Positions 51,401-60,759 of a stretch of DNA of 64,000 nucleotides are shown piece after piece (within the stretch, counting starts at the first letter, position 1; every line of letters starts with the position of its first letter). The position numbers and the translations under genes were made by a program. A model generated the notes under the pieces. It had not been told where the DNA came from, searched no databases, and worked only from the letters and a program-made list of their open reading frames with translations. The stretch comes from Diphasiastrum complanatum (Eukaryota; Streptophyta; Lycopodiopsida; Lycopodiales; Lycopodiaceae), in the NCBI GenBank assembly GCA_029204225.1, contig MU832624.1, positions 1-64,000 of the forward strand, given 5' to 3'.

Positions 51401-52725
51401 GTGGCAGAGGTGGGACACATGGCACAGGTTATACCGGCAGACAGGCAGGGCACACAGGGGGGGGCAGTGGCATACCTACCTATGTCGACATGATGGAGGA
51501 GGCTCTTGATAGAGGGCAGAGTGGTTTAGATGCCGGTCCCGCAGATGTTTGGATGCGTGCAGCACAGAGTCATGGCCGTTACTACGACAGCACACCAGAG
51601 GAGGCACCTGATGACTTTCATTGCACAGATTGGGAGGCCATGCAGGGTCTACAGGGTGCACATGATGAGGCACGGGATGAGGCTTGGGTTGATTCAGGGG
51701 TTGGTGCACAGGATGATTCAGAGGTCGGTGCACAGGATGATTTAGAGGCTGGTGCACAGGATGAGTCCCAGAGCCCAGAGCATTTGTATTCGGATGCCCA
51801 GCTGGCCGACTTGGTTGCCACATTGGATTCAGAGGCCCAGCAGATGCCGAGTGTCAGGGCGCCCCCATCATCTCTTGCCAGCATGCCACACACAGAGTCC
51901 CAGCCAGAGCAGCCGCATGAGGTGCCTACAGTTCCTCCAGCTCCTCAGAGGGTGTATGTGCGTCGCACAGCTCCTCCAGTGCCACCGATGCCATTTAGGC
52001 CTGCAGCCCCTCCATCGCCGTCCACTTCTACAGCACCAGGTCTCCATGGCAGGCCACCATCTGTGCCCAGGTTTTCTCTTGCAGCGCCCACATCCACAGT
52101 GGCTCCTCCAGTGGCAGCACCCACGTCACATCCTCCTCCTTTGGCAGCACCCAGGATGTACCAGTACCGGCCACCACAGCGCCCCTTTCAGTACATATCG
52201 CCACTGTACTCGCCTCCTGCACAGCCAGTTCCTCCACCTGCAGCAGCCCCACGGGCACACACTCCACGAGCTCATCCTCCTCGCTCAGTTGCACAGGGAG
52301 TTCCCTCTTTTGCTTCCCTATCCCAGCCGGCCTCAGCTTGGGCCCAGCCTAGCCAGCCAGGTGATTTGCATGGGGGTGACGAGGCATTGACAGCTCCTCT
52401 TGTCCGCAAGAGACCAGGCAGGCCCAAGGGTGCACCGAACAAGAAAGGCAAGGCACAGAAACTGCCAGGGAGGAGAGGACGACCACGCAGGGCTCCAGGT
52501 ACAGGTAGAGGTGCAGTATCACAGCCAGTTGGAGCAGGTGTTGTTGGTTTGGCCTGCATGGGGGCTGATGCGGAGGCTGATCGGGAGGATGAGGATGACG
52601 AGTCTTCCCCCTCGGATACACAGCCCATGCCAGTTCCAGACAGGCAGAGATATCGGCTGCGAGAGTCAGCTCGGGGCCCTGAGTTGTCTCCAGAGCATTC
52701 GTCTGAGTCAGGGCCAGAGCATTGA
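48405..52725 (+). pseudogene. Element B transposase, four exons, one stop and one frameshift
   Basis: Exons 48405-50279, 50394-50739, 50833-50994 and 51097-52725 (GT-AG introns, phases agree) would give about 1,330 codons. Domains in order: BED finger (VRCRYCLVEFAASLTRLKGH); Pro/Ser-rich linker; DUF659 (YGCSIMSDGWTDVRRR, VVTDNATNC, HTPCAAHGIDLL); dimerisation region (CERNWSTWALIHTRRRNRLS); and a long Pro/Ala/Glu-rich tail with two AT-hook-like motifs (KRPGRPKG and RRGRPRR, about 52407-52490). A TAG at 49266-49268 interrupts the linker. An extra G in a run of nine (49636-49644) shifts the frame inside DUF659. Compared with A, three introns are absent and two differ in position. Function in an intact copy: element excision and insertion. 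Confidence 0.85.
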
Positions 52726-53248
52726 TTGTGGCTCTGTTGTTTTAGTTTCAGTAGTTTGTCTCCAGCAGACGGTCTACCATTGTACTCAGATGATTTTTCA
52801 CATTATATACAGTGTTTGGCCTACATTATTTGCTGCACATTGTGCGTATGTCGCTCTGTACATGTGATGCTTTATTTTATGTTGAAGAATTCTATGTGCG
52901 TGTGTGAATCCTATTTTCATTTAATTTCGTTTGAAGTGAATGCTAGCTTCACATATATGCACCTACATCATGAGCACAGCAATCACCCCTACACCCCAAA
53001 CGACATTGAATAAACACATGTAATACATCTGCATTTAAAAAAATTACAAACATTGCATCTTACATGACCAGGCTCGCGTTGCACAAAAAACAACTATGTA
53101 TATATTCAACCGTTGTATCAGGATAACATCACATATACTGTCATTTTTTTAAGCAGCCATCTAGTTATTTGCTGCACCATAAACTGCCGAAAACTACATA
53201 GCAACAGTCCGCCACATACGGGTGGACCTCATCTATTCTAAACATCCC
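52726..53248. other. Convergent 3' region between the two genes of element B
   Basis: No ORF supported. It should hold both 3' ends. B' retains it in full while lacking most of the last transposase exon. Confidence 0.5.
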
Positions 53249-53614
53249 TCACTGATCCTCCACCGACTCCTCGCCCTCGTCTGGTGCATTGTTTTGTCGC
53301 TCTTGCTCTGCCTCCCGGTTAGCCCGAGCTGCCTCCTGGTTAGCCCGACGTCTGGCCGCCCTTTCCCTGACCATGATGAGCTGCCGTCGTGTGAAATTCA
53401 TTCCGATCTGCTCATCCAGATCCAGCTCGACAGCGGGGACAGGATCCACAGCGGGGGCGGGTGGCTCTGGTTCCGGATTTCTCTGTCGAGTCTGTCGCAG
53501 CATCTCTCGGATATCTACCTCTTGCTTTCGATGCCTCTCGTTGTGCCTTCGGATATCTTCCTCAAGCTTTCTCCTGGCTTCGCCCTCGGGCTTCGGTGGT
53601 ATTCGCTCAGCCAT
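53249..53614 (-). CDS. Element B ORF2: small charged protein of unknown function
   Basis: I do not recognise it. ATG at 53614 (MAERIPPKPEGEARRKLEED) opens 121 codons. The protein is very rich in Arg and Glu and probably helical: a charged N-terminal half with REMLRQTRQRNPEPEPP, a Pro-rich middle, DEQIGMNFTRRQLIMVRERA, then a second Arg/Ala/Glu-rich helix and an acidic end. A GTG-started extension of 14 codons exists, but ATG is preferred. A TATA-like GGATAAATAG lies about 170 bp upstream. It is convergent with the transposase gene. The same protein is encoded in B' (54838-55200), which argues it belongs to the element. It may be an accessory DNA-binding or dimerising factor; that is speculation. 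The plus-strand 186-codon ORF opposite is its shadow. Confidence 0.6.
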   Translation of the reverse strand: MAERIPPKPEGEARRKLEEDIRRHNERHRKQEVDIREMLRQTRQRNPEPEPPAPAVDPVPAVELDLDEQIGMNFTRRQLIMVRERAARRRANQEAARANREAEQERQNNAPDEGEESVEDQ

Positions 53615-53786
53615 CTCGATCGACCTTCTCCTCACAGCACCCTGATCCTTGAACACCCTCTCACAGCACCCTGGCTCTCAAACAGCCTCTCACAGCCTGT
53701 CACCGGCTCTCGCTTGCTCTCTCACTGTCTATCACTAGCCCTCTCACAGCCTCTGAAAATGCCGACCACAATGGCATTGTGAGTGC

Positions 53787-53796
53787 CTATTTATCC
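53787..53796 (-). promoter_or_regulatory. TATA box for ORF2 of element B
   Basis: GGATAAATAG on the minus strand, conserved in B' at 54657-54666, at a similar distance from the ORF2 start. Confidence 0.5.
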
Positions 53797-53835
53797 CCAC
53801 AGCCTGATCGGCCATGTGGATCCCCATCATCCCTC

Positions 53836-54025
53836 CATGTGCCTCCGTACCTGCCCCCATGTGATGCTCCCCCCTGTGTTGGTCTCCCATTGGGCCCATG
53901 GTCTGCTCACCCACAATGCCCATGTGCCTCTGTACTTGCCCCCATGTGATGCTACCCCCCTGTGTTGGTCTCCCATTGGCCCCTCGGTCTGCTCACTCGC
54001 AGTGCCCATGTGCCATTGCAACAGT
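53836..54025. repeat. Tandem duplication of a ~93-bp unit upstream of ORF2
   Basis: Two copies of CATGTGCCTCxGTACxTGCC through CCCATTGGxCCC to TGCTCAC. B' has a single copy (about 54512-54610), so this unit duplicated in B or contracted in B'. Confidence 0.75.
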
Positions 54026-54258
54026 CCCCTGCATCATGTACTGTACCCTCTTTTTTTACACCCAGAACCCCCTTTTTTTACTTTTTTTTGTCCTTTTTTG
54101 GTAGTTAATATGCAAAAAAAAATTACTAAAAATATATTAAAAAATAAAAAAAATATTGAAAATGGTACCGCCTTGGTACTGCGGATCCCAGGGCGGTACC
54201 GTACCGGCGGTACCACTGATATGGTATCGGCGAAACCATACCAGCGGTACCAGAGGGT

Positions 54259-54272
54259 ATATATATATATAT
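54259..54272. repeat. (TA)7 tract at the centre of the B/B' inverted repeat
   Basis: Flanked by CCAGAGGG on the left and CATAG-TACCCTCTGG on the right. About 110 bp on each side are near-perfect reverse complements, so the single strand could fold into a very long hairpin with this as its loop. Confidence 0.9.
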
Positions 54273-54656
54273 CATAGTACCCTCTGGTACCGCTGGTATG
54301 GTACCGCCGGTACCATATCAGTGGTACCGCCGGTACGGTACCGCCCTGGGATCCGCGGTACCAGGGCGGTACCATTTTTAATATTTTTTTTTATTTTTTA
54401 ATATATTTTTAGTAATTTTTTTTTGCATATTAACTACCAAAAAAGGACAAAAAAAAGTAAAAAAAGGGGGTTCTGGGTGTAAAAAAAGAGGGTACAGTAC
54501 ATGATGCAGGGGACTGTTGCAATGGCACATGGGCACTGCGAGTGAGCAGACCGAGGGGCCAATGGGAGACCAACACAGGGGGGAGCATCACATGGCGGCA
54601 GGTACAGAGGCACATGGATGGATGATGGGGATCCACATGGCCGATCAGGCTGTGGG

Positions 54657-54666
54657 GATAAATAGG
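54657..54666 (+). promoter_or_regulatory. TATA box for ORF2 of element B'
   Basis: GGATAAATAG on the plus strand, matching element B. Confidence 0.5.
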
Positions 54667-54837
54667 CACTCAGAATGCCATTGTGGTCAGCATTTTCAGA
54701 GGCTGTTAGAGAGCTAGTGATAGACAGTGAGAGAGGAAGCGAGAGTCGGTGACAGGCTGTGAGAAGCTGTTTGAGAGACAGGGTGTTGTGAGAGGGTGTT
54801 CAAGGACCAGGGTGCTGTGATGAGAAGGTCGATCGAG

Positions 54838-55200
54838 ATGGCAGAGCGCATACCACCGAAGGCCGAGGGTGAAGCCAGGAGGAAGCTTGAGAAAGATATC
54901 TGAAGGCACAACGAGAGACATCGGAAGCAAAAGGCAGATATCCGAGAGATGCTGCGACAGACTCGGCAGAGAAATCCGGAACCGGAGCCACCAGCCCCCG
55001 CTGTGGATCCTGTCCCCGCTGTCGAGCTGGATTTGGATGAGCAGATCGGAATGAATTTCACACGACGGCAACTCATCATGGTCAGGGAAAGGGAGGCCAG
55101 ACGTCGGGCTAACCAAGAGGCAGCGCGGGCTAACCGGGAGGCAGAGCAAGAGCGACAAAACAATGCACCAGACGAGGGCGAGTCGGTGGAGGATCAGTGA
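54838..55200 (+). pseudogene. Element B' ORF2, with one nonsense codon
   Basis: Same protein as B ORF2 with several substitutions. ATG at 54838 (an in-frame ATG also exists at 54820). A TGA at 54901-54903 replaces the CGA codon of the B copy at codon 22. The rest is open to the stop at 55200 and keeps REMLRQTRQRNPEPEPP and the DEQIGMNFTRRQLIMVRE segment. The high similarity of the open remainder suggests recent loss. Confidence 0.75.
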
Positions 55201-55519
55201 GGGATGTTTAGAATAGATAAGGTCCAACCGTATGTGGCGGACTGTTGCTATGTAGTTTTCGGCAATTTATGGTGCAGCAAATAACTAGATGGCTGCTTAA
55301 AATAGTGATAGTATATGTGATGTTATCTTGATACAACGGTTGAATATATACATAGTTGTTTTTTGTGCAACGCGAGCCTGGTCATGTAAGATGCAATCTC
55401 TGTAATTTTTTTAAATGCAGATGTATTACATGTGTTTATGAAATGTCATTTGGGGTGTAGGGGTGATTGTTGTGCTCATGATGTAGGTGCATATATGTGA
55501 AGCTAGCATTCACTTCAAA

Positions 55520-58500
55520 CGAAATTAAATGAAAAAAGGATTCACACACGCACATAGAATTCGACATAAAATTGAAAATACAGCATCACATGTACAGAGC
55601 GACATACGCACAATGTGCAGCAAATAATGTAGGCCAAAAGGTAGGTATGCCACTGCCCCCCCCCTGTGTGCCCTGCCTGTCTGCCGGTATAACCTGTGCC
55701 ATGTGTCCCACCTCTGCCACGTGATGCACTTGTGACCCCCTGCCCGTGGCGTGTGCCCTGCACCTGTATCATCTGTCTCATCCCTCTCTGATCTAGCAAA
55801 CACAACCCGAATGGGCTCATCCTCATCATGCTCATCCTCTGACACTGGCTCATCTGCCTCATACAATAGGGGCTCTCTGTGCTCAAGCCCAAGCTCTCTC
55901 TCTCTCATCTCGGCAAGCTCCCTCTCTCTCTCTGCCATCAACTGTGTGCCCAGGTCATCTGCAGGCATGGGATGGGTGCTGTCCGTAGGCAAGTCAACCT
56001 GGCGCTCCAAATCAAATATCTTCGTCTGCAAGGTTTAAAATTTGCATGTCAGAGAGACAACTTTATGAAGAAATGAAACCAACGTACTAGGAGTCAACCA
56101 ACATGCTATGGGAGAATAGCTAATCACCTGCAATGCGCTCGTAATGGTCGGAAGTCTCCTGGCGAGACGTGCGTTGGTGCTACAGAACACCAACCGCTCC
56201 AACTGACTCACTGACAACCGGTTTCTTCTCCTCATGTGAATCAGTACCCATGTGCTCCAATTACACTCACACATGGAGGCAGCGCAGTCCTGTGGTACGT
56301 GCAATGAAATGGTTCAGCACACGTGCACGGGTGGAACGTCAACGAAACACAGCAAGGGAGGATGAGATGAGATGCATACCTATGAAAGGACCCGCAGTGC
56401 AAGACGCTATATGGATGGATAGGTGCTGCCGAACATGGTCCACCAGGTAATGGGGAGCTGCCTCCTCTCTAGATCCTAAGCAGCCGGGTGACCGAACGTG
56501 CCCATGCCGAAACGAAATGCAGCGAGCTCCTCCATGAGCCTGATAGGATCGAAACCTATGTGTGGACCCACCCTGTGAATGTACTGAAGCCAATCGGCCT
56601 CGAGTTCCCTGTCTGCGATCTGTGTCGGAGAGAGGAAGAGGGGATGCAGCATGTGTGCAACGTTGTGGATACTCCTGTGGAAGTAGTTCCACCGCGTCTC
56701 CCATATGAACTTCAACTCTGTCATCCTGCAGGTGAGAGGCATGTGGTTTAGGGCATTACGAAAAAACTTAACACTGACAGAAAAACAAACTAGCAACCAT
56801 TGAAAAGTTAAAGAACAATTACAACACTGTACCGCTTACCTCTCTGGCTGCAAGATGGGCAGCTGCAGGAACTGTCCAATCCGGTCCATGAGCTCATACA
56901 CCACTCCAAGTGTCGACACCTCGCTGTCAGCCATGCAGAGCACAATGTAGAGTGGTCGAAGCAGTCCTGACAATGTCTGTGCATCCCTCCAGAACTGGTC
57001 TCAACCGTGGAAGAAAAGTGCTCCCCATCCTCAGTGCGCGGAAACGTACTGACACCCCAAAGATCACTGGCAACCATCTGTAGAAGCTAGGCCCTGCACC
57101 TGATCAAACGGTCGATGACCACCAAGTCGAATGCAAAGCGTGTGGGGGCTGGCTTACGGAGGTCCAGATGGCTGAACACCCGGAACATGGCAAGAACACG
57201 CCTCTTTCTGGTGACAAAAGTCACCAGGAAGAGGGCCTCCCGGACGATGGCTCTAACCCAGGGAAGTGCTCCAATGTCCCCCATCAGAAGGTCTATGTCG
57301 TGCGCTGCACAGGGGGTATGAACAATATGAGGGAACTCGGCCTCTAGCAGTACACCCATCTAAATGCAATTCGTGGCATTGTCCGTCACCACCGTGACGA
57401 CATGCTGTGGGCCTATGGCTAGGGTGGAAGACCTGATGACATCAAACACGAACGCTGCAGATATGACTCTCCCCCCCCTGCTGCAATCCACGGCCCTCAA
57501 AACCTGTGTGCCCATGCAGCTGGAGACCAGTATGTTGAGGATCGGCCTCCTCCTGACATCAGTCCAACCATCGGACATGATGCTGCAACCGTAAGTGGCC
57601 CAGTGCCGACGCAGAGGCTCCATCTCTCTAGACAAGGACTCAACCCTATCCCTCAGCATGTGTGTGCGGACAACCTCTGAACTAGGGATTCTCCAGCTAG
57701 GGCTAACAGACTGTGCAAGGCGGAAGGCCCTTCTGAAGGGCTCAGAGTCGGTGATGGCAAAGGGCAGGTTCAGCTCGTAAATCAGACTGGCCACGGCCTG
57801 TGTGGCCTCTCTGTCCATGTGCGGCTGATGCGCGCCGCGAATGGTCTACTGCACAAGGGCTCTCCCTGGTGGGCGACGGGTGGTCGACCTCCAGCATGGT
57901 GCACCAACCGTGACGGGAATGGACGATGACGCGACAGGCTGGGCACTGGTGGATGCATCGACTGTGGACGTGGAATGGGGAGAGTGGGATGCACTGGCAG
58001 GGATGGGTGCAGCAGCATAGGTGGGGTGCACTGGTGGAGGGGCAACATTTGGCATGGGGTACGAAAACTGCTGGCTGAGGAGGTCATCCGGATGGGAAGG
58101 GAAGGAAGAAGGAATCTCTTCCACATCCTCGAAGGCCCCAGCAGTAGCATCCTGGGCTTGCTCGGGTGGCGGTCGTAGACTGGGGGAGTGCGAGCAACAG
58201 TGGGTGGTGGTGGAACCGCAGTGGCAACTGGCGGAGATGGGACGGGATCCACCGGAATCTGAGCAGATGGGAGTGCGTGAGGCAGAACTGTCTGAGGGGG
58301 ATGAGGGGCAAAGGGACTGGAGGAGGATGCACTCCCTCTCCTCGTGCGTGCCAGCCAAGCAAGCAGCAACTCTCGGTCAGCCACATAAGGAGCGGTGCAA
58401 AATCGGAAAATGCCCTCCGAAATGGTGTTCTCCCCTGCCACGAGCCGCGGCCCGTAGGTGTCCAGTAGTCGCTGCCTTTCGGGGACGGTCATGCTGCTAC

Positions 58501-58699
58501 AAGGGGCAGCATTCAAGGTGGCACCATTTTTGGCGCGTGCACCGAGCAGATGGCCTTTAAGGCGAGTGAGGGATGCAGCAAACTCGACGAGGCAGTATCG
58601 GCAGCGCACAATCTTCTGACCGGTCTTGTTGGCCTTGTCAGCAACCCGCCTGACAATGTCTACCTCGTCCCACAGACCAGAAAGGTCGGATTGCACCAT
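55520..58699 (-). pseudogene. Element B' transposase, multiply broken
   Basis: ATG at 58699 (MVQSDLSGLW start, as in B). Same four-exon plan on the minus strand. Differences from B: a deletion of about 16 bp in the linker (near 58170) shifts the frame; the TAG in the linker is shared (57846-57848); the G-run is eight long, so DUF659 stays in frame here; a TAG replaces CAG just after VVTDNATNCI (57358-57360); a 4-bp deletion near 57003 shifts the frame; and most of the last exon is deleted, including both AT-hooks. No functional transposase can be made. A non-autonomous life, mobilised by a relative, is possible. Confidence 0.85.
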
Positions 58700-59066
58700 T
58701 GCGATGGACAAAACTAGGGACAAAATGCAGATGAAGCTAAAGCTGCAAGGATGGAACGCTGGAAAAAAAACAGCAGGGTACACTGTGTGAGAGACGCTGA
58801 AAATGGGCGAAGGCAGGGCGAAGCAAGTCAGATGCAAGGCAGGGCATTGCGTGGGCGAAGGGCGACACAAGGAATCGAAGGCAGGCAGGCGGTAACAGTA
58901 GCGATGGCAAGGCGGCGGAGGGCGCAAAAAAATTTCTGATGAAATGCGAGGGGGGCAGGTAGTTTAGGTTAAAAAAAATTAAAAAAAATATTAAATAATA
59001 AATAATATATTATATTATGGTACCGCGGTACCTGTACGGTCCCGCGGTACCCAGTACCGCGGGACC

Positions 59067-59085
59067 TATATATATATATATATAT
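59067..59085. repeat. (TA)n tract at the outer end of B'
   Basis: Directly follows the GGGACC end of B'. The next bases, TCAATGTTGCAC, begin the second ORF1-only retroposon. Confidence 0.9.
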
Positions 59086-59746
59086 CAATGTTGCACGTTT
59101 CTTTCCGAAACGTGATCCAAGAATCCCATTAGAGTTTCTTGAAGTGCAAATTTTTTGTTTTTCAATTTTTTTGGGTGCCAATATGGGTGTTAGATTAAAG
59201 GTGTTTTCAAGAGCAATTCACTTACCTAGTTGGTCGGAGTTTGAAGAGTGCAGTCCAATTTTGGGCCATTAAGTGATTCTTTATCGAACATCTCTATTTC
59301 TGTATTATGCGAAATGAAATCACATGGAACCGTATTGAATGACAACAAACCGACAACAATTATGAACCATAAGCACCCATCTCAGAGCTTGTGACAAAAA
59401 CATGAGTCAACTCAACGTGCTCAACAAACTACGAGTACATTATAAAGTGCCAAAAATATCTCTACCTATAATTAACCGAATAGATATGGCTCTAGCCTCT
59501 ATGCAATGTTATTTTTTACTCTTTCCAGTTTATCAATACGTTGTTCTTTTGATGCATTCATTGATGATTTTTGAATTCATTTAATACTAACTAAACTATA
59601 TATAAAAAAAAACTGGCCATTCATCTTTTTTCCACAAAAAAAAAACTTGCAATCCGGGTCACAGATCGTTGACGTTCTTGAATGTTCTTGAATGCAAGTT
59701 CCGGAATGATTTTGCAGCGGACCAGATCGCAAAGATATGCTGCAAC

Positions 59747-59815
59747 ATATATATATATATATATATATGTATATACATATAACACACACACACACATATA
59801 TATATATATATCAAA
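59747..59815. repeat. TA / CA compound microsatellite
   Basis: (AT)n, an interruption with GTATATACAT, (CA)n, then (TA)n. ORFs of Ile-Tyr or Cys-Val repeats here are artefacts. Confidence 0.9.
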
Positions 59816-59866
59816 CATGCGCGTCCGGGCCAGGCGTGGCCATTTCCGGTCCGCGCCAACGCTGAC

Positions 59867-60179
59867 GTGCTCAAGGGATCTAAGCAGGCTATTTCTGAAT
59901 CTATTCAAGAACATCAAAAAAAAGATCTCAAGGCCCTCAATGTCAGGGTTAGGGGAGCTTCTTTTGCGGGTAAGGACCTCGTGGTTGAGGCAAATGCTTT
60001 CATTCATTCCACCTTTGGTCTCAAAGAGGATGTCATATCTGCTGCTTGGGTGGGTAAGCTCCAGTCCACCACAGTGTTTCTGCGTTTCAAGGATGCTTTG
60101 CTTCGTCAAAAGGTTCTACGTAAAAGAGGTTGCCTAAAGGGATCTACTATTTTTATGGATGAAGACTTGACGCCCATTC
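59867..60179 (+). pseudogene. L1-ORF1p-like protein, copy 2, 5' part
   Basis: An open frame starts near 59867 and reads SISEIQ-like charged sequence, then KALNVRVRGASFAGKDLVVE, then LRFKDALLRQKVLRKRG and IFMDEDLTPI. NVRVRG suggests the RRM-like fold seen after the coiled coil of L1 ORF1 proteins, and DEDLTP begins the C-terminal domain. The reading frame is cut at 60179 by the copia LTR and resumes at the duplicated CATTC at 62866. An upstream coiled coil is not seen in frame, so the N-terminus may be missing. The true start is unclear. Confidence 0.55.
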
Positions 60180-60571
60180 TGTTAGGAATTAATGGTTAAT
60201 CAATTAATGGTAGAGGCCAGCCTACGTGCTAGAAGGCCTAATTCTATTTTTAGTATAGGTACTATCTATTTTTAGTTTAGGTACCTAGGTTAGTACCAAT
60301 TTTGCTAGAATAGTATAGAAATCTATTTCAATTAAGATAGCATAGATTTCTATTGTTAAGACTTCATAATTGGCATTCCAATTGCTATTGTAGAAGGATA
60401 GCTTTTGCTTTTGAGTATGGGCAGTCTCTATAAGAGCAGATGGGCGCCCACCTCCATTGTTATGAAGCATAGCTTCTTGCAGTCTCTCTTCTTCAAATTG
60501 TGATTGACGTTTTGCATGAGTAACTAATTAGGTTACTCTACTCCGATTTGTGAATCACTAAAATTCTAACA
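60180..60571 (+). repeat. 5' LTR of the copia element, 392 bp
   Basis: Begins TGTTAGGAATTAATGG and ends GATTTGTGAATCAC...CTAACA. CTCTATAAGAGC near 60426-60437 is a likely TATA box. It lacks about 18 bp present in the 3' LTR (TATCTCAGTTTTCAGT region). Confidence 0.95.
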
Positions 60572-60583
60572 TGGTATCAGAGC
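60572..60583 (+). other. Copia primer-binding site
   Basis: TGGTATCAGAGC, exact initiator tRNA-Met match, directly adjoining the LTR. Confidence 0.95.
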
Positions 60584-60759
60584 CAGCTCATTAAGATTGG
60601 CATCTACGGAAGAAAGGATTGGAGAAGTTCATCGCAGGCAGTTCTGGTGGAGGCAGCATCTGGCGCAGGCAGTTCTAAGGGTGGTAGCACCGAAGACAAG
60701 TGTAGCTTAGGAAGGCAAAGACAATACGGAAAAAGGAGACAATTCAAAGTCCAATCCAA

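Larger units (their letters stand above)
48034..54258 (+). mobile_element. Element B: BED/DUF659 hAT-like transposon with two genes, 6.2 kb
   Basis: The left end is CATAGGTCCCGCGGTAC followed by nested palindromes of GGTACCGCGGTACC (48039-48120). The right end (54160-54258) is another array of GGTACCGCxGGTACC-like palindromes, read inward from CCCTCTGGTACCGC. Between them are a transposase gene (plus) and a small ORF (minus) facing each other tail to tail. A second copy, B', follows in opposite orientation. B and B' differ by many point changes and indels, so they are not an exact duplication. Terminal inverted repeats are not as clear as in element A, and the ends are defined mainly by the change from TA tract to palindromes. 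Confidence 0.7.
54273..59066 (-). mobile_element. Element B': inverted copy of element B, 4.8 kb
   Basis: Reverse-complement counterpart of 48034-54258, with transposase on minus and ORF2 on plus. The outer end (about 58999-59066) has the same GGTCCCGCGGTACTGGGTAC terminus as element B, with some palindrome units missing. The size difference is explained mostly by one deletion of about 1.33 kb in the last transposase exon (junction near 55641) and by the unduplicated 93-bp unit. Confidence 0.8.

Noticed and set aside
53222-53782. 186-codon plus-strand ORF over element B ORF2
   Set aside because: The minus-strand ORF has TATA, ATG and a charged protein conserved in B'. The plus-strand frame is its complement and is frameshifted between copies.
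59087-59748. Possible fourth TA-flanked element with TGTTGCA terminal repeats
   Set aside because: Its left part matches the 5' module of the ORF1-only retroposon at 39.57 kb, and the distance to the 3' tail agrees with that family. The 9-bp terminal match may be chance.
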